Assembly: GCA_966210515.1 (NCBI GenBank)
Contig: CBIHLM010000002.1
Location: 81,429-145,428 of the forward strand
Reading direction: 5' to 3'
DNA length: 64,000 bases
Source of the DNA: Paradesertivirga sp966210515
Lineage (GTDB): Bacteria; Bacteroidota; Bacteroidia; Sphingobacteriales; Sphingobacteriaceae
Shown: in pieces, positions 16,892 through 25,350 of the stretch
Layout: each line of letters starts with the position of its first letter
Numbering within the stretch: the stretch's first letter is position 1
Translations under genes and position numbers: made by a program
Notes under the pieces: generated by a model
Told to the model about the DNA's origin: nothing
Databases searched by the model: none
What the model saw: only the letters and a program-made list of their open reading frames with translations

Positions 16892-18304
16892 ATGAATAGA
16901 AGGTCCTTTATAAAGAATGCTGGCTTATTATCGACAGCATTAGTCGTTAGTTTAGATTCATACTCGTCTCTGATTTTTGGCGCTGGTATCAAAGTAGCCG
17001 GCAGGGTAACATACAAAAGGAAAGGCATAAAAGGGGTAGTCGTATCTGATGGGTTTAGTGTTGTTCAAACTAATTCTAAAGGTCGTTATGAACTCCCTTA
17101 TAATGGAGCTGCTAGGTTTGTATTTCTTTCAGTGCCGGCCGGTTATGCATTTCCTGAACAAAGTGGAATAGCAAAACATTATCAGCCATTAGGTAAACCT
17201 GGTAGCCTTGATTTTGAATTGGTTAAGTTAAGCAGGGATGATAGCAAGCATAGCTTTATCATTTGGGCAGATCCCCAGGTGAGGGATCAGGCAGATGTAG
17301 AATTAATGCTTTCGCAATCAGTTCCTGATGTGCAGCAGTTGGTTAAATCAATGGGAGCAGGGGCATTAGTTCATGGAATAGGAGTTGGGGATTTAGTGTG
17401 GGATAATCATGCTCTTTTTAAATCTTACAATAAAGCTGTAGCAGAAATGGGAATTCCGTTTTTTCAGGCTTTGGGAAACCACGACATGGATTATAACAAA
17501 GGAGGAGATGAGGTTTCCGATAATACATTCGAATCAATTTATGGTCCCACCTACTATTCTTTCAATCGAGGTAAGGCTCACTACGTCGTCCTGGATGATG
17601 TGAGATATTTGGGAAAGGACAGAACATACGACGGATATATTTCTCAGCAACAACTCGATTGGTTAAAAAAAGATCTGGACTTTGTTCCTGAAAATAACCT
17701 GATTGTTGTTAGTCTGCACATTCCTGTTCATAATCACGTTAAAAATAACGATGCTTTGTATTCGATCTTAAAGCCTTTCAAAAATGTTCACATCATGTCG
17801 GGACATACCCATTATAATACAAACGAAATTAAAGAGGGCATTTATGAGCATAATCACGGCACTGTTTGCGGTGCGTGGTGGACTGGTCCGATTTGCAGCG
17901 ATGGTGCACCGAATGGCTATGGAGTATATGAGGTGGATGGAACCGAACTAAAGTGGTATTATAAATCTACAGGTCTGGAGAAAGATCATCAATTGAGCAT
18001 AGATATACAAGAACTTACTAATCAGAAAAGGATGATTGTAAATGTCTGGAACTGGGATCCGGAATGGAAGGTAGAGTGGTGGGCAGACGAAAAGTTTATG
18101 GGAGAATTAGAGCGGCAGATGGGTTACGATCCTTTGGCAGTTAAGCTATACAAAGGCGAAAACATGCCCAAGCGCCGTTCTTTTGCTGAACCTACCAGAA
18201 CAGATCATTTATTTGTGTCGCATTTTGGTGTCGCGGTAAGAAGTGTTAAGGTTAAAGTAACAGACCGCTTTGGAAACAAGTTTGAAAAAGCTGCTTCGGT
18301 TTAA
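16892..18304 (+). CDS. Calcineurin-like metallophosphoesterase (MetallophosN/C type), exported
   Basis: 470 residues. The N-terminus NRRSFIKNAGLLSTALVVS looks like a Tat-type signal. A small beta domain (about 30-95, VAGRVTYKRKGIKGV) of the MetallophosN type precedes the phosphoesterase core, and a MetallophosC domain follows (about 355-470). Metal ligands visible: Asp127 in ADPQ, Asp in GVGDLVWD, Asn196-His197-Asp198 in GNHD, His in SLHIPVHNH, and His305/His307 in GHTH. Such enzymes hydrolyse phosphomono- or diesters. It lies 17 bases after the PLD-like gene and 29 before the GDPD gene, suggesting stepwise breakdown of the same phosphorylated substrate. Confidence 0.88.
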   Translation: MNRRSFIKNAGLLSTALVVSLDSYSSLIFGAGIKVAGRVTYKRKGIKGVVVSDGFSVVQTNSKGRYELPYNGAARFVFLSVPAGYAFPEQSGIAKHYQPLGKPGSLDFELVKLSRDDSKHSFIIWADPQVRDQADVELMLSQSVPDVQQLVKSMGAGALVHGIGVGDLVWDNHALFKSYNKAVAEMGIPFFQALGNHDMDYNKGGDEVSDNTFESIYGPTYYSFNRGKAHYVVLDDVRYLGKDRTYDGYISQQQLDWLKKDLDFVPENNLIVVSLHIPVHNHVKNNDALYSILKPFKNVHIMSGHTHYNTNEIKEGIYEHNHGTVCGAWWTGPICSDGAPNGYGVYEVDGTELKWYYKSTGLEKDHQLSIDIQELTNQKRMIVNVWNWDPEWKVEWWADEKFMGELERQMGYDPLAVKLYKGENMPKRRSFAEPTRTDHLFVSHFGVAVRSVKVKVTDRFGNKFEKAASV

Positions 18305-18333
18305 AGAGTATTAATTATAGATAAAGAGAATAG

Positions 18334-19230
18334 ATGAAGAAGTTTTTAGTTTTTGCTGTAGCTGTTTTAGTGTTCAATTCGGGATGTAAAAGCACACAGC
18401 AGACCTTAATGAAAGCTCAGCCGCTTCCTGCATTTGATACAGAAGGGCATCGTGGTGCCCGTGGCTTAATGCCGGAGAATACTATTCCAGCCATGTATAA
18501 AGCTATAGATTTGGGGGTTACCACCATAGAAATGGATGCGCATATCACAGCAGATAAACAAGTGGTGTTGGCTCATGATCATTACATAAATCCCTTGTTT
18601 AGTCTGGACGCAGAAGGAAAGGAAATCCCTAAAAAAGATTCTCAAAAATATCCTCTTTATAAGATGACTTATGAAGACTTAAAAAAGTTCGATGTCGGGT
18701 CGCTGTATTATGATAAGTTTCCTCAGCAAAAGAAACAAAAAGCTTTTATTCCACTTCTTTCTGCACTGATAGATTCTGTACAAGCATATCTTAAAGAGAA
18801 TAACAAAGCTCAGGTCTTTTACAACATAGAAACTAAATCAATCCTCGCCGGCGACAACCTTCTGCATCCAAAACCAGAGGAATTCGTTAAATTATTGATG
18901 GATGTAATCGAAAGTAAGAAAATTTCGTCCTGGGTTATTATCCAATCTTTCGATCCTCGAACGTTAAATGTTGTGAATAAAAAGTATCCCGTGGTGAAAA
19001 CCTCTTATCTGGTAGATAAAGGGACTCTGGAAGAAAATCTTCAGAAACTGGGTTTTATTCCCCATGTCTATAGCCCAAATTATAAAATGGTAACAGCCGA
19101 ACTGGTAAAGCAATGTCACCAAAAAAACATCAAAGTGATTCCCTGGACAGTTAATAGCAAAGAAGAAATTCATCAGTTAAAAGCACTTGGCGTGGATGGA
19201 TTAATATCTGATTACCCAAGTCTTTTTTAA
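18334..19230 (+). CDS. Glycerophosphodiester phosphodiesterase, lipoprotein
   Basis: 298 residues. Hydrolyses glycerophosphodiesters (for example glycerophosphocholine or glycerophosphoethanolamine) to glycerol-3-phosphate and the head-group alcohol. It has a lipoprotein signal (VFAVAVLVFNSGCKS), then a GDPD TIM barrel with the catalytic His39-Arg40 in EGHRGARG, PENT, the Glu/Asp metal pair in IEMDAHIT, and His in LAHDH. Closing LGVDGLISDYP is typical of the family. It is periplasmic or membrane-anchored like GlpQ, and its product is exactly the substrate of the GlpT encoded next. Confidence 0.94.
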   Translation: MKKFLVFAVAVLVFNSGCKSTQQTLMKAQPLPAFDTEGHRGARGLMPENTIPAMYKAIDLGVTTIEMDAHITADKQVVLAHDHYINPLFSLDAEGKEIPKKDSQKYPLYKMTYEDLKKFDVGSLYYDKFPQQKKQKAFIPLLSALIDSVQAYLKENNKAQVFYNIETKSILAGDNLLHPKPEEFVKLLMDVIESKKISSWVIIQSFDPRTLNVVNKKYPVVKTSYLVDKGTLEENLQKLGFIPHVYSPNYKMVTAELVKQCHQKNIKVIPWTVNSKEEIHQLKALGVDGLISDYPSLF

Positions 19231-19283
19231 CCTTAATATCTACTGAAAAGCATTCATTTAATATTTAAACCGCAAAGAAATAT

Positions 19284-20660
19284 ATGAGTTTATTTCCACC
19301 CGCACCGCATAAAGATCGACAGCCTTTAGATCGAATAGATCCCGAATACAAACGATTGAGATGGAAGGTGTTTCTAGGGATATTTTTAGGGTATGCCGGA
19401 TACTACCTGGTTCGGAAAAACTTTTCATTGGTTATGCCCGATTTAATAGCTCAGGGGTATTCGAAAGGTGAGTTGGGTTTGGCCTTATCTGGTGTGTCTA
19501 TTGCTTACGGACTAAGTAAGTTTTTAATGGGGAATGTTTCTGACCGGAGTAACGCACGCAACTTTTTAAGTATTGGCTTATTGCTTTCGGCCTTTACCAT
19601 GATTCTTATGGGAGTGATCCCGTTTGCGACCAGTTCTATAGCGGTTATGTTTGCACTTCTTTTCCTTAACGGATGGTTTCAGGGAATGGGCTGGCCCCCA
19701 TGTGGCAGAGTAATGGTGCACTGGTTCTCCATCAAAGAACGTGGCACCAGAATGTCGATATGGAATGTGGCGCATAATGTTGGAGGAGGTTTAGTTGGGC
19801 CTATTGCTATCCTTGCTATCGCGATTTTTGGCGACTGGCAAAGCAAGTTCTATTTCCATGGACTAGTTGCTCTCTTCTTTGCATTGATGGCTTATCTGCT
19901 AATCAGGGATACCCCGCAATCATGCGGTTTGCCTCCAATTGAAGAATACAAAAATGATTATCCTGTTAATTATTCGCACGAACAGGAGAAGGAACTGACA
20001 GCCAGGCAAATTTTCTTTGACTATGTGCTTACAAACAGAATTCTTTGGTATATAGCTTTTGCCAATGCTTTTGTGTACCTGGTGCGATACGGAATTCTGG
20101 ATTGGGCCCCTACATACCTGGAAGAAGCTAAAGGTTTTTCTGTGAAGGAAACAGGATGGGCTTATTTCGCATATGAGTATGCTGGCATTCCCGGAACTCT
20201 TTTATGCGGTTGGATTAGCGATAAAGTTTTTAATGGTCGTCGTGCCCCGGCTACAATCATTTACATGGTGTTGGTATTGGTAGCGGTTATTGTTTATTGG
20301 AAAAATCCGGCCGGTAATATTGCTATTGATAATATTGCTTTGATTGCTATCGGCTTTTTGATTTACGGTCCGGTAATGCTTATCGGAGTGCAGGCTCTCG
20401 ATCTTGTGCCCAAAAAGGCGGCCGGAACTGCTGCAGGTCTCACCGGACTATTCGGTTATATGGGCGGTGCATTGTTCGCAAATATAGCAATGGGTTATGT
20501 AGTTGATTATTCAGGTTGGGACGGAGGATTCATGGTTCTCATAGCTGCTTGTTTGCTCGCCATGTTTTTTACTGCGCTTACCTGGAATAGAGAGAAGCTC
20601 CATCTGTCACCCCAAAATTTACCTGTTGAACCAATTACTGTAAAAGTAGATGTTAACTAA
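19284..20660 (+). CDS. glpT: Glycerol-3-phosphate:phosphate antiporter
   Basis: 458 residues, a 12-helix major facilitator of the organophosphate:Pi antiporter family. The substrate-binding arginines of E. coli GlpT have clear counterparts: Arg44 in YYLVRKNF and Arg268 in YLVRYGILDW. The inter-domain loop carries RDTPQSCGLPPIEEYKNDYP, almost a GlpT fingerprint, and KKAAGTAAG is also conserved. It imports G3P into the cytoplasm, where GlpD acts. It lies 53 bases after the GDPD gene; SGNH follows after 6 bases. Confidence 0.95.
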   Translation: MSLFPPAPHKDRQPLDRIDPEYKRLRWKVFLGIFLGYAGYYLVRKNFSLVMPDLIAQGYSKGELGLALSGVSIAYGLSKFLMGNVSDRSNARNFLSIGLLLSAFTMILMGVIPFATSSIAVMFALLFLNGWFQGMGWPPCGRVMVHWFSIKERGTRMSIWNVAHNVGGGLVGPIAILAIAIFGDWQSKFYFHGLVALFFALMAYLLIRDTPQSCGLPPIEEYKNDYPVNYSHEQEKELTARQIFFDYVLTNRILWYIAFANAFVYLVRYGILDWAPTYLEEAKGFSVKETGWAYFAYEYAGIPGTLLCGWISDKVFNGRRAPATIIYMVLVLVAVIVYWKNPAGNIAIDNIALIAIGFLIYGPVMLIGVQALDLVPKKAAGTAAGLTGLFGYMGGALFANIAMGYVVDYSGWDGGFMVLIAACLLAMFFTALTWNREKLHLSPQNLPVEPITVKVDVN

Positions 20661-20666
20661 TACGAT

Positions 20667-21356
20667 ATGAACAATATATTTTATAAACTCGTTGCTTGTG
20701 TTTGTCTGTGGTTTACCACTTATGAGTCATTCTCTCAAACAACTCAATGGGATAGCACCTATAGACCCGGAGCGTACCAATTGAAGGTTGATCAGTTTAG
20801 AGCCTATAAAGATTCTAAAAAAGACATCATTTTTCTAGGTAACAGCATTACAGCTGGCACAGATTGGAATGAGCTGTTAGAGATGCCTAATGTAAAAAAC
20901 CGGGGCATTTCTGGCGATATTACTTTTGGTGTACTCGAACGCCTTGATGAGGTAATAGAGGGGCAGCCTGCAAAGGTTTTTGTATTGATTGGAATAAATG
21001 ATATTTCCAGAAATATACCAGACTCTGTGATCCTTCAGAATTATCAGAGGATTATTAGCCGAATAAAGAAAGGATCGCCATCAACAAAGATTTATTTTCA
21101 GACACTACTTCCTACGAATAGTTCCTTCGGGAAATTCAAAAACCATTACAATAAAGAGGATCACATTTTATGGATCAATAAAGCTTTGAAAGAATTAGCA
21201 AATAGGGAGAAGGTCATCTTGATTGATCTATATCCTGTTTTTTTGGATAAGGAAAATAATCTTGAGAAAGCTTATACCCATGATGGCCTGCATCTAAATG
21301 CTTCAGGATATAAAAAGTGGTCTGATGTTTTAAAAGGTAACGGCTATCTGAAGTAA
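20667..21356 (+). CDS. Secreted SGNH/GDSL hydrolase
   Basis: 229 residues with a cleavable signal (about 1-23, ending YESFSQT). SGNH blocks are present: GNSITAG with the nucleophile Ser (about 52-58), NRGISGD with the oxyanion Gly, GINDI with the Asn, and DGLHLNASGY with the catalytic Asp and His. Such enzymes deacylate lipids or remove acetyl groups from glycans. In this operon a role as lysophospholipase or acyl-esterase, generating the deacylated glycerophosphodiester that GDPD needs, is plausible but inferred. It overlaps closely with glpT (6-base gap). Confidence 0.85.
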   Translation: MNNIFYKLVACVCLWFTTYESFSQTTQWDSTYRPGAYQLKVDQFRAYKDSKKDIIFLGNSITAGTDWNELLEMPNVKNRGISGDITFGVLERLDEVIEGQPAKVFVLIGINDISRNIPDSVILQNYQRIISRIKKGSPSTKIYFQTLLPTNSSFGKFKNHYNKEDHILWINKALKELANREKVILIDLYPVFLDKENNLEKAYTHDGLHLNASGYKKWSDVLKGNGYLK

Positions 21357-21391
21357 ATTAAGCTCCCCGGTCAGAAAACTATCCTACTCAT

Positions 21392-22789
21392 ATGAACAGA
21401 AGAAATTTACTAAAAGCAGTTGGTTTAAGTCTTGGCGCTGCGGTAATCAGTACAGAAACTCTTGCCAATATAGCAGAAAACACGTATGCATATAAGTTGC
21501 CTCTAAACCCATTACATAAACCATTGTCAAAACCCGTTACAGCTATTAGCATAGGTGCCGGTAACAGGGGCACGGTATATGGTAATTTCGCGGCAAAGTT
21601 TCCTGATCAACTTAAAATAGTGGGAGTGGCAGAGCCCATTGCCTTTAGAAATGATCGGCATGCAAAAAAACATGCGATAGAAAATGATAAACGGTTCAAC
21701 TCCTGGGAAGAAGTGTTCAAACGGCCGAAGTTCGCAGATGCAGTTATTATTGCCACACCCGATAATTTGCATTTTGAACCTTGCATGAAAGCACTGGCTA
21801 TGGGCTATGATGTTCTTTTAGAGAAGCCTATTGCACCAACAGAAAAGGAATGCCGGGACATCTTAACTTTAGCGAAGAAAAATAATAGAATAGTGGCCGT
21901 ATGCCATGTTTTACGATATGCCCCATATTTTGTCAAAATGCGGGAATTGATTGCCCAGGGTGCTATCGGTGAAGTTATAAGTGTTCAGCATTTTGAGCCT
22001 ATCGAGCATACTCATATGGCACATTCTTATGTGCGGGGGAACTGGCATAATTCGAAAGAAACAACCCCGATCATTCTGGCGAAATCATGCCACGATCTTG
22101 ATATTATTAAATGGGTAATTAATAAACCGGCAAGGCAAATTGTGGCCATGGGCGACCTTAAATGGTTTAAAAAAGAAAATGCTCCGCAAGGAAGTGCCGC
22201 CCGTTGTACGGATGGTTGCGCGGTTGAGAGGGAGTGTCCGTATTCTGCTATTAAAGAGTACCATGACAGACGAGCCCGGACATCCGTATTTGACCTTCCG
22301 GAAGATAAAAGTAAACATGCAGGGGCGATTATGGATCAGTTGAAAACAAGCAATTATGGTCGTTGTGTTTATCGTATGGAAAATGATCAGCCGGATCATT
22401 ATATCACCAGCATCATGTTTGGCGATAATGTTACGGCAAATTTCTCTATGGAAGCTTTCACATCTTACCACGGGCGCCGTACCCGGGTTATGGGATCGAT
22501 GGGTGATATGGTTGGCGATATGAAAGAATTGGCAGTAACCGATTTCAGAACACGAAAAGAGGTGAAGTTTGTCCCAAAAGCGCAAGACGTAGACGGATAT
22601 AAGAACAGCGGACACGGCGGTGGCGACTGGTTATTGGCAAGAGATTTTGTGCAGGCGGTTGCGCAACAGAATCCAGCTTTGCTAACATCCACCATCGACG
22701 ACTCGATAGAGAGTCATATTATGGGTTTTATGGCAGAAGAAAGCCGTAAACGAGGAAAAGTAATGAAGGTATCTATGCCTAAGGTCTAA
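21392..22789 (+). CDS. Gfo/Idh/MocA-family oxidoreductase with Tat-type signal
   Basis: 465 residues beginning NRRNLLKAVGLSLGAAVIST, a Tat-like signal, so probably exported with its NAD(P) cofactor bound. The Rossmann fold is marked by ISIGAGNRGTVYG (about 51-63) and the family Lys motif is in LLEKPIAPTEKE. A Cys-containing stretch CTDGCAVERECPYSA near residue 272 is characteristic of one subfamily. Family members oxidise sugars or polyols; the GH109 glycosidases are exported relatives that use NAD in a hydrolytic cycle and remain possible. Last gene of the phosphodiesterase unit. It may process the released head group, for example inositol or a sugar. Confidence 0.8.
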   Translation: MNRRNLLKAVGLSLGAAVISTETLANIAENTYAYKLPLNPLHKPLSKPVTAISIGAGNRGTVYGNFAAKFPDQLKIVGVAEPIAFRNDRHAKKHAIENDKRFNSWEEVFKRPKFADAVIIATPDNLHFEPCMKALAMGYDVLLEKPIAPTEKECRDILTLAKKNNRIVAVCHVLRYAPYFVKMRELIAQGAIGEVISVQHFEPIEHTHMAHSYVRGNWHNSKETTPIILAKSCHDLDIIKWVINKPARQIVAMGDLKWFKKENAPQGSAARCTDGCAVERECPYSAIKEYHDRRARTSVFDLPEDKSKHAGAIMDQLKTSNYGRCVYRMENDQPDHYITSIMFGDNVTANFSMEAFTSYHGRRTRVMGSMGDMVGDMKELAVTDFRTRKEVKFVPKAQDVDGYKNSGHGGGDWLLARDFVQAVAQQNPALLTSTIDDSIESHIMGFMAEESRKRGKVMKVSMPKV

Positions 22790-22794
22790 GCTAA

Positions 22795-22829
22795 AAAGGC
22801 AGACAGCATTTCGAGTGTTGCCTGCCTTT
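22795..22829. terminator. Bidirectional terminator closing the glp locus
   Basis: Stem AAAGGCAG (22795-22802) / CTGCCTTT (22822-22829), extended inward by CAGCA/TGTTG, with an A/T-rich flank on both sides. It lies between the convergent oxidoreductase and SRPBCC genes. Confidence 0.75.
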
Positions 22830-22842
22830 AATTTCTTATCTA

Positions 22843-23295
22843 TTACACTGTTTCGTGCTGCTTTTCCGCAAGCTCCTTCACCTTTTCCAATGCCTTGGGC
22901 CAGGTACTGTTAAAATAATCCTTGTAGTCCTCCGAAATATCCATGTCAATAAGTAATTCTGTATTTCCGTTCGAGGGCTTAAGCGTGTAGTTTTCCATTG
23001 CACCTGCCCACTTTTTAACCTCTTCACTGTCCATATCCTCAACGCCATCTTTGTAAAATCCCAAATGCCTGATCGACATATATTCATTGGGAATGCTTTT
23101 TGCAATCATCGAAACCATACCCTGACCTTTTCCGTCAAGGAACAGGGCTTTACTGCCTTCTTTCCAATCTGTTTCTACACTTGATCCTTCGGCGAAAGGT
23201 GCTGTCCACAAAGGATAAGTCGTTTCTCCGAAAAGGGTATTCCAAACTTCTGCTGGTGTTGCCCTGATTGTAATGTTGAATGCTTGCTTTTCCAT
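22843..23295 (-). CDS. SRPBCC (AHSA1-type) domain protein
   Basis: 150 residues forming one START/Bet v1-like domain: ITIRATPAEVWNTLFGE at the N-terminus, YPLWTAPFAEGSSVETDWKEGS, and a C-terminal helix ALEKVKELAEKQ. Such proteins bind hydrophobic ligands or act as accessory proteins in stress responses; no specific function can be named. It is followed by a VOC protein gene on the same strand, a pairing often seen in Bacteroidota gene neighbourhoods. Start ATG with natural N-terminus. Confidence 0.8.
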   Translation of the reverse strand: MEKQAFNITIRATPAEVWNTLFGETTYPLWTAPFAEGSSVETDWKEGSKALFLDGKGQGMVSMIAKSIPNEYMSIRHLGFYKDGVEDMDSEEVKKWAGAMENYTLKPSNGNTELLIDMDISEDYKDYFNSTWPKALEKVKELAEKQHETV

Positions 23296-23349
23296 GATGT
23301 TAGATTTATTAAAATTTTAGTTCTGTATCTGCTTTTGCGGAGTATTTAA

Positions 23350-23805
23350 TTATTGCTCCTGATACGCCTGATTTAGTAGAGCGATGTCTATTTTGTCCAT
23401 TTTAAGCATAGCTTGTATAACCCGGTCTGCTTTAGCACGATCCTTATCTTGCATCATTTCTCCCAAAATAGGGGGGATGATTTGCCACGACAATCCGAAT
23501 TTATCTTTTAGCCATCCACATCGGCTTTTCTGTCCGCCCGTCGAAAGCTTTTCCCATAATTCGTCAATTTCTTCCTGAGTTTCGCAATTCACAAATAAGG
23601 AAATTGCTTCTGTAAGCTTGAAATGTGGTCCACCGTTAAAGGCAATTAACTCCTGTCCATTAATTCGGAATGTTACGCCCATAACCGATTGTCCGGGTCC
23701 CGGCATGGTGCTCGATATTTCCGAGTCTTTAAAAATGGAAGTATAAAATTTCGCCGCTTCTTCGGCCTGGCTTTCGAACCATAAAAATGGAGTTATCTTT
23801 TGCAT
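23350..23805 (-). CDS. VOC-family (PhnB-like) protein
   Basis: 151 residues from the ATG at 23805 (MQKITPFLWFES). An upstream in-frame start would add 31 residues unlike the family and is rejected. It shows the PhnB-type glyoxalase-fold pattern: ITPFLWFESQAEEAAKFYTSIF, GVTFRINGQELIAFNGGPHFK, and SRCGWLKDKFGLSWQIIP. Usually annotated as 3-demethylubiquinone methyltransferase-like, but this group lacks any methyltransferase motif and its activity is unknown. Divergent from the NYN gene. Confidence 0.82.
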   Translation of the reverse strand: MQKITPFLWFESQAEEAAKFYTSIFKDSEISSTMPGPGQSVMGVTFRINGQELIAFNGGPHFKLTEAISLFVNCETQEEIDELWEKLSTGGQKSRCGWLKDKFGLSWQIIPPILGEMMQDKDRAKADRVIQAMLKMDKIDIALLNQAYQEQ

Positions 23806-23965
23806 AATAAGGTGGTTTTCATGTCTATAACAAAGATGGGATTCTTTTGTGGCGGCAGAGAGGGTTGTTCGCGACAAATGTGGGAGTAGATTGCGCATTT
23901 GTTACCATGGGTACACCTGGTCTTCTCACCTAAAAAAACTAACTTCGTAAAAATCCCTACTTCAA

Positions 23966-24736
23966 ATGCGACACTCAACCGATCTTCGCCTCGCTGTTTT
24001 AATTGATGCCGATAATGTTCCCTATTCCAATATTAAAGGCATTTTGGAAGAGATTGCCAAGTATGGTAATCCGACGACCAAAAGGATTTATGCCGATTGG
24101 ACCAAACCTACAGTATCCGGCTGGAAATCCGTGTTGTTGGAGCATGCCATCACGCCGATTCAGCAATACAGTTATTCGACCGGCAAAAACGCCACAGACT
24201 CAGCCATGATTATTGATGCAATGGATATTCTATATTCTGGTAAGGTGGATGGATTCTGTATTATCTCCAGCGATAGTGATTTTACGCGTCTTGCCACACG
24301 GCTGCGGGAGGCGGGGATGACAGTAATCGGTATTGGGCAGAAAAAAACACTTAATCCATTTATAGTGGCCTGCGACAGGTTTATTTATATAGAAATCTTA
24401 GGTGGTGAAAAAGAAAAGGAATCTGAAGAGGGTAAAGCGGAAGGACAACCGGTAAAAAAGAATGTTCGTCAGAAAGCACCGGCCAAAGAACCAAATCTGG
24501 ATAAAGCAACAATGCGGCTTATATCAAGCACGATAAACGATGTTGCCGACGAGAGTGGATGGGCTTATCTGGCCGATGTTGGCAGTCTTATTATGAAAAA
24601 GCAACCCGACTTCGATCCGCGTAATTTTGGATTCATGAAACTGACACCCTTGATGCGCTCAATTTCAACCATTGATGTTGATGAGCGCGAAACCGGAAAT
24701 AAAGGGATTAGACATATTTATATAAAAAATAAATAA
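23966..24736 (+). CDS. NYN domain RNase-like protein with OST-HTH/LOTUS domain
   Basis: 256 residues. The N-terminal NYN (PIN-like) nuclease domain (about 1-145) has the expected acidic residues: Asp in LIDADNVPY, Asp in ATDSAMIIDAMDIL, and Asp-x-Asp in ISSDSDFTRLA. A basic linker (about 150-175) leads to an OST-HTH/LOTUS domain (about 178-256, with SGWAYLADVGSLI and DPRNFGFMKLTPLM), an RNA-binding module. Family members of the LabA/DUF88 type are presumed to degrade or process RNA. Single gene, divergent from the VOC gene. Confidence 0.9.
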   Translation: MRHSTDLRLAVLIDADNVPYSNIKGILEEIAKYGNPTTKRIYADWTKPTVSGWKSVLLEHAITPIQQYSYSTGKNATDSAMIIDAMDILYSGKVDGFCIISSDSDFTRLATRLREAGMTVIGIGQKKTLNPFIVACDRFIYIEILGGEKEKESEEGKAEGQPVKKNVRQKAPAKEPNLDKATMRLISSTINDVADESGWAYLADVGSLIMKKQPDFDPRNFGFMKLTPLMRSISTIDVDERETGNKGIRHIYIKNK

Positions 24737-24854
24737 CCTGGCAATTCTATTTGAAAAATCCATGTCGTAAACTGCCCCCTTAATTGTCGGTTTTGCACAG
24801 TATTAGGTAAGTACACATCGCAATATCTTTGTTGTATAATTAAAGAAAACCAGT

Positions 24855-25274
24855 ATGGAAACTAAAACACAAATCACCGTAGAGAATACAATTAAAGCGC
24901 CGGTATCAAAAGTTTGGAAGTTTTGGAACGCACCAGAGCATATTACCCAATGGTGTCAGGCCTCTGCGGATTGGCATGCACCGTATGCAGAAAATGATCT
25001 TCGGGTGGGCGGTAAGCTTAAAACTACTATGGCCGCGCGTGATGGAAGTATGAGCTTTGATTTCGAAGGTATATACTCCAATATTGAGGATCAGAAGCTA
25101 ATTGAATACACTATTGCAGATGGAAGAACTGTAAAGATTGTTTTTGTTGACAATGAAGATGAAACTAAGATAGTGGAAACTTTCGAAGCTGAAGATACCA
25201 ATCCGGAAGAGATGCAAAGAAGTGGCTGGCAGGCTATATTGGATAGTTTTAAGAAATATGTAGAAGAAAATTAG
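24855..25274 (+). CDS. SRPBCC (AHSA1-type) domain protein
   Basis: 139 residues, one Bet v1-like domain: ITVENTIKAPVSKVWKFWNAPEHITQW at the N-terminus, DLRVGGKLKTTMAARDGS, and a terminal helix GWQAILDSFKKYVEE. It belongs to the activator-of-Hsp90-ATPase-like branch, of unknown bacterial function. It is monocistronic and ends just before a strong bidirectional terminator. Not closely similar to the SRPBCC protein encoded at 22843. Confidence 0.85.
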   Translation: METKTQITVENTIKAPVSKVWKFWNAPEHITQWCQASADWHAPYAENDLRVGGKLKTTMAARDGSMSFDFEGIYSNIEDQKLIEYTIADGRTVKIVFVDNEDETKIVETFEAEDTNPEEMQRSGWQAILDSFKKYVEEN

Positions 25275-25309
25275 GTATAATTCCTGAACTGGAATTCGTA
25301 ATAATGTTT

Positions 25310-25347
25310 AAAGCCAGGCTGCAGGTAATTTTGCAGTCTGGCTTTTT
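25310..25347. terminator. Bidirectional intrinsic terminator
   Basis: Stem AAAGCCAGGCTGCA (25310-25323) / TGCAGTCTGGCTTT (25332-25345) with one G-U pair, flanked by A- and T-runs. It serves the convergent SRPBCC and symporter genes. Confidence 0.88.
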
Positions 25348-25350
25348 AAT

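Noticed and set aside
23350..23898. 31-residue N-terminal extension of the VOC protein
   Set aside because: The family starts at MQKITPF; the extra residues have no protein-like pattern and run into the divergent promoter region.
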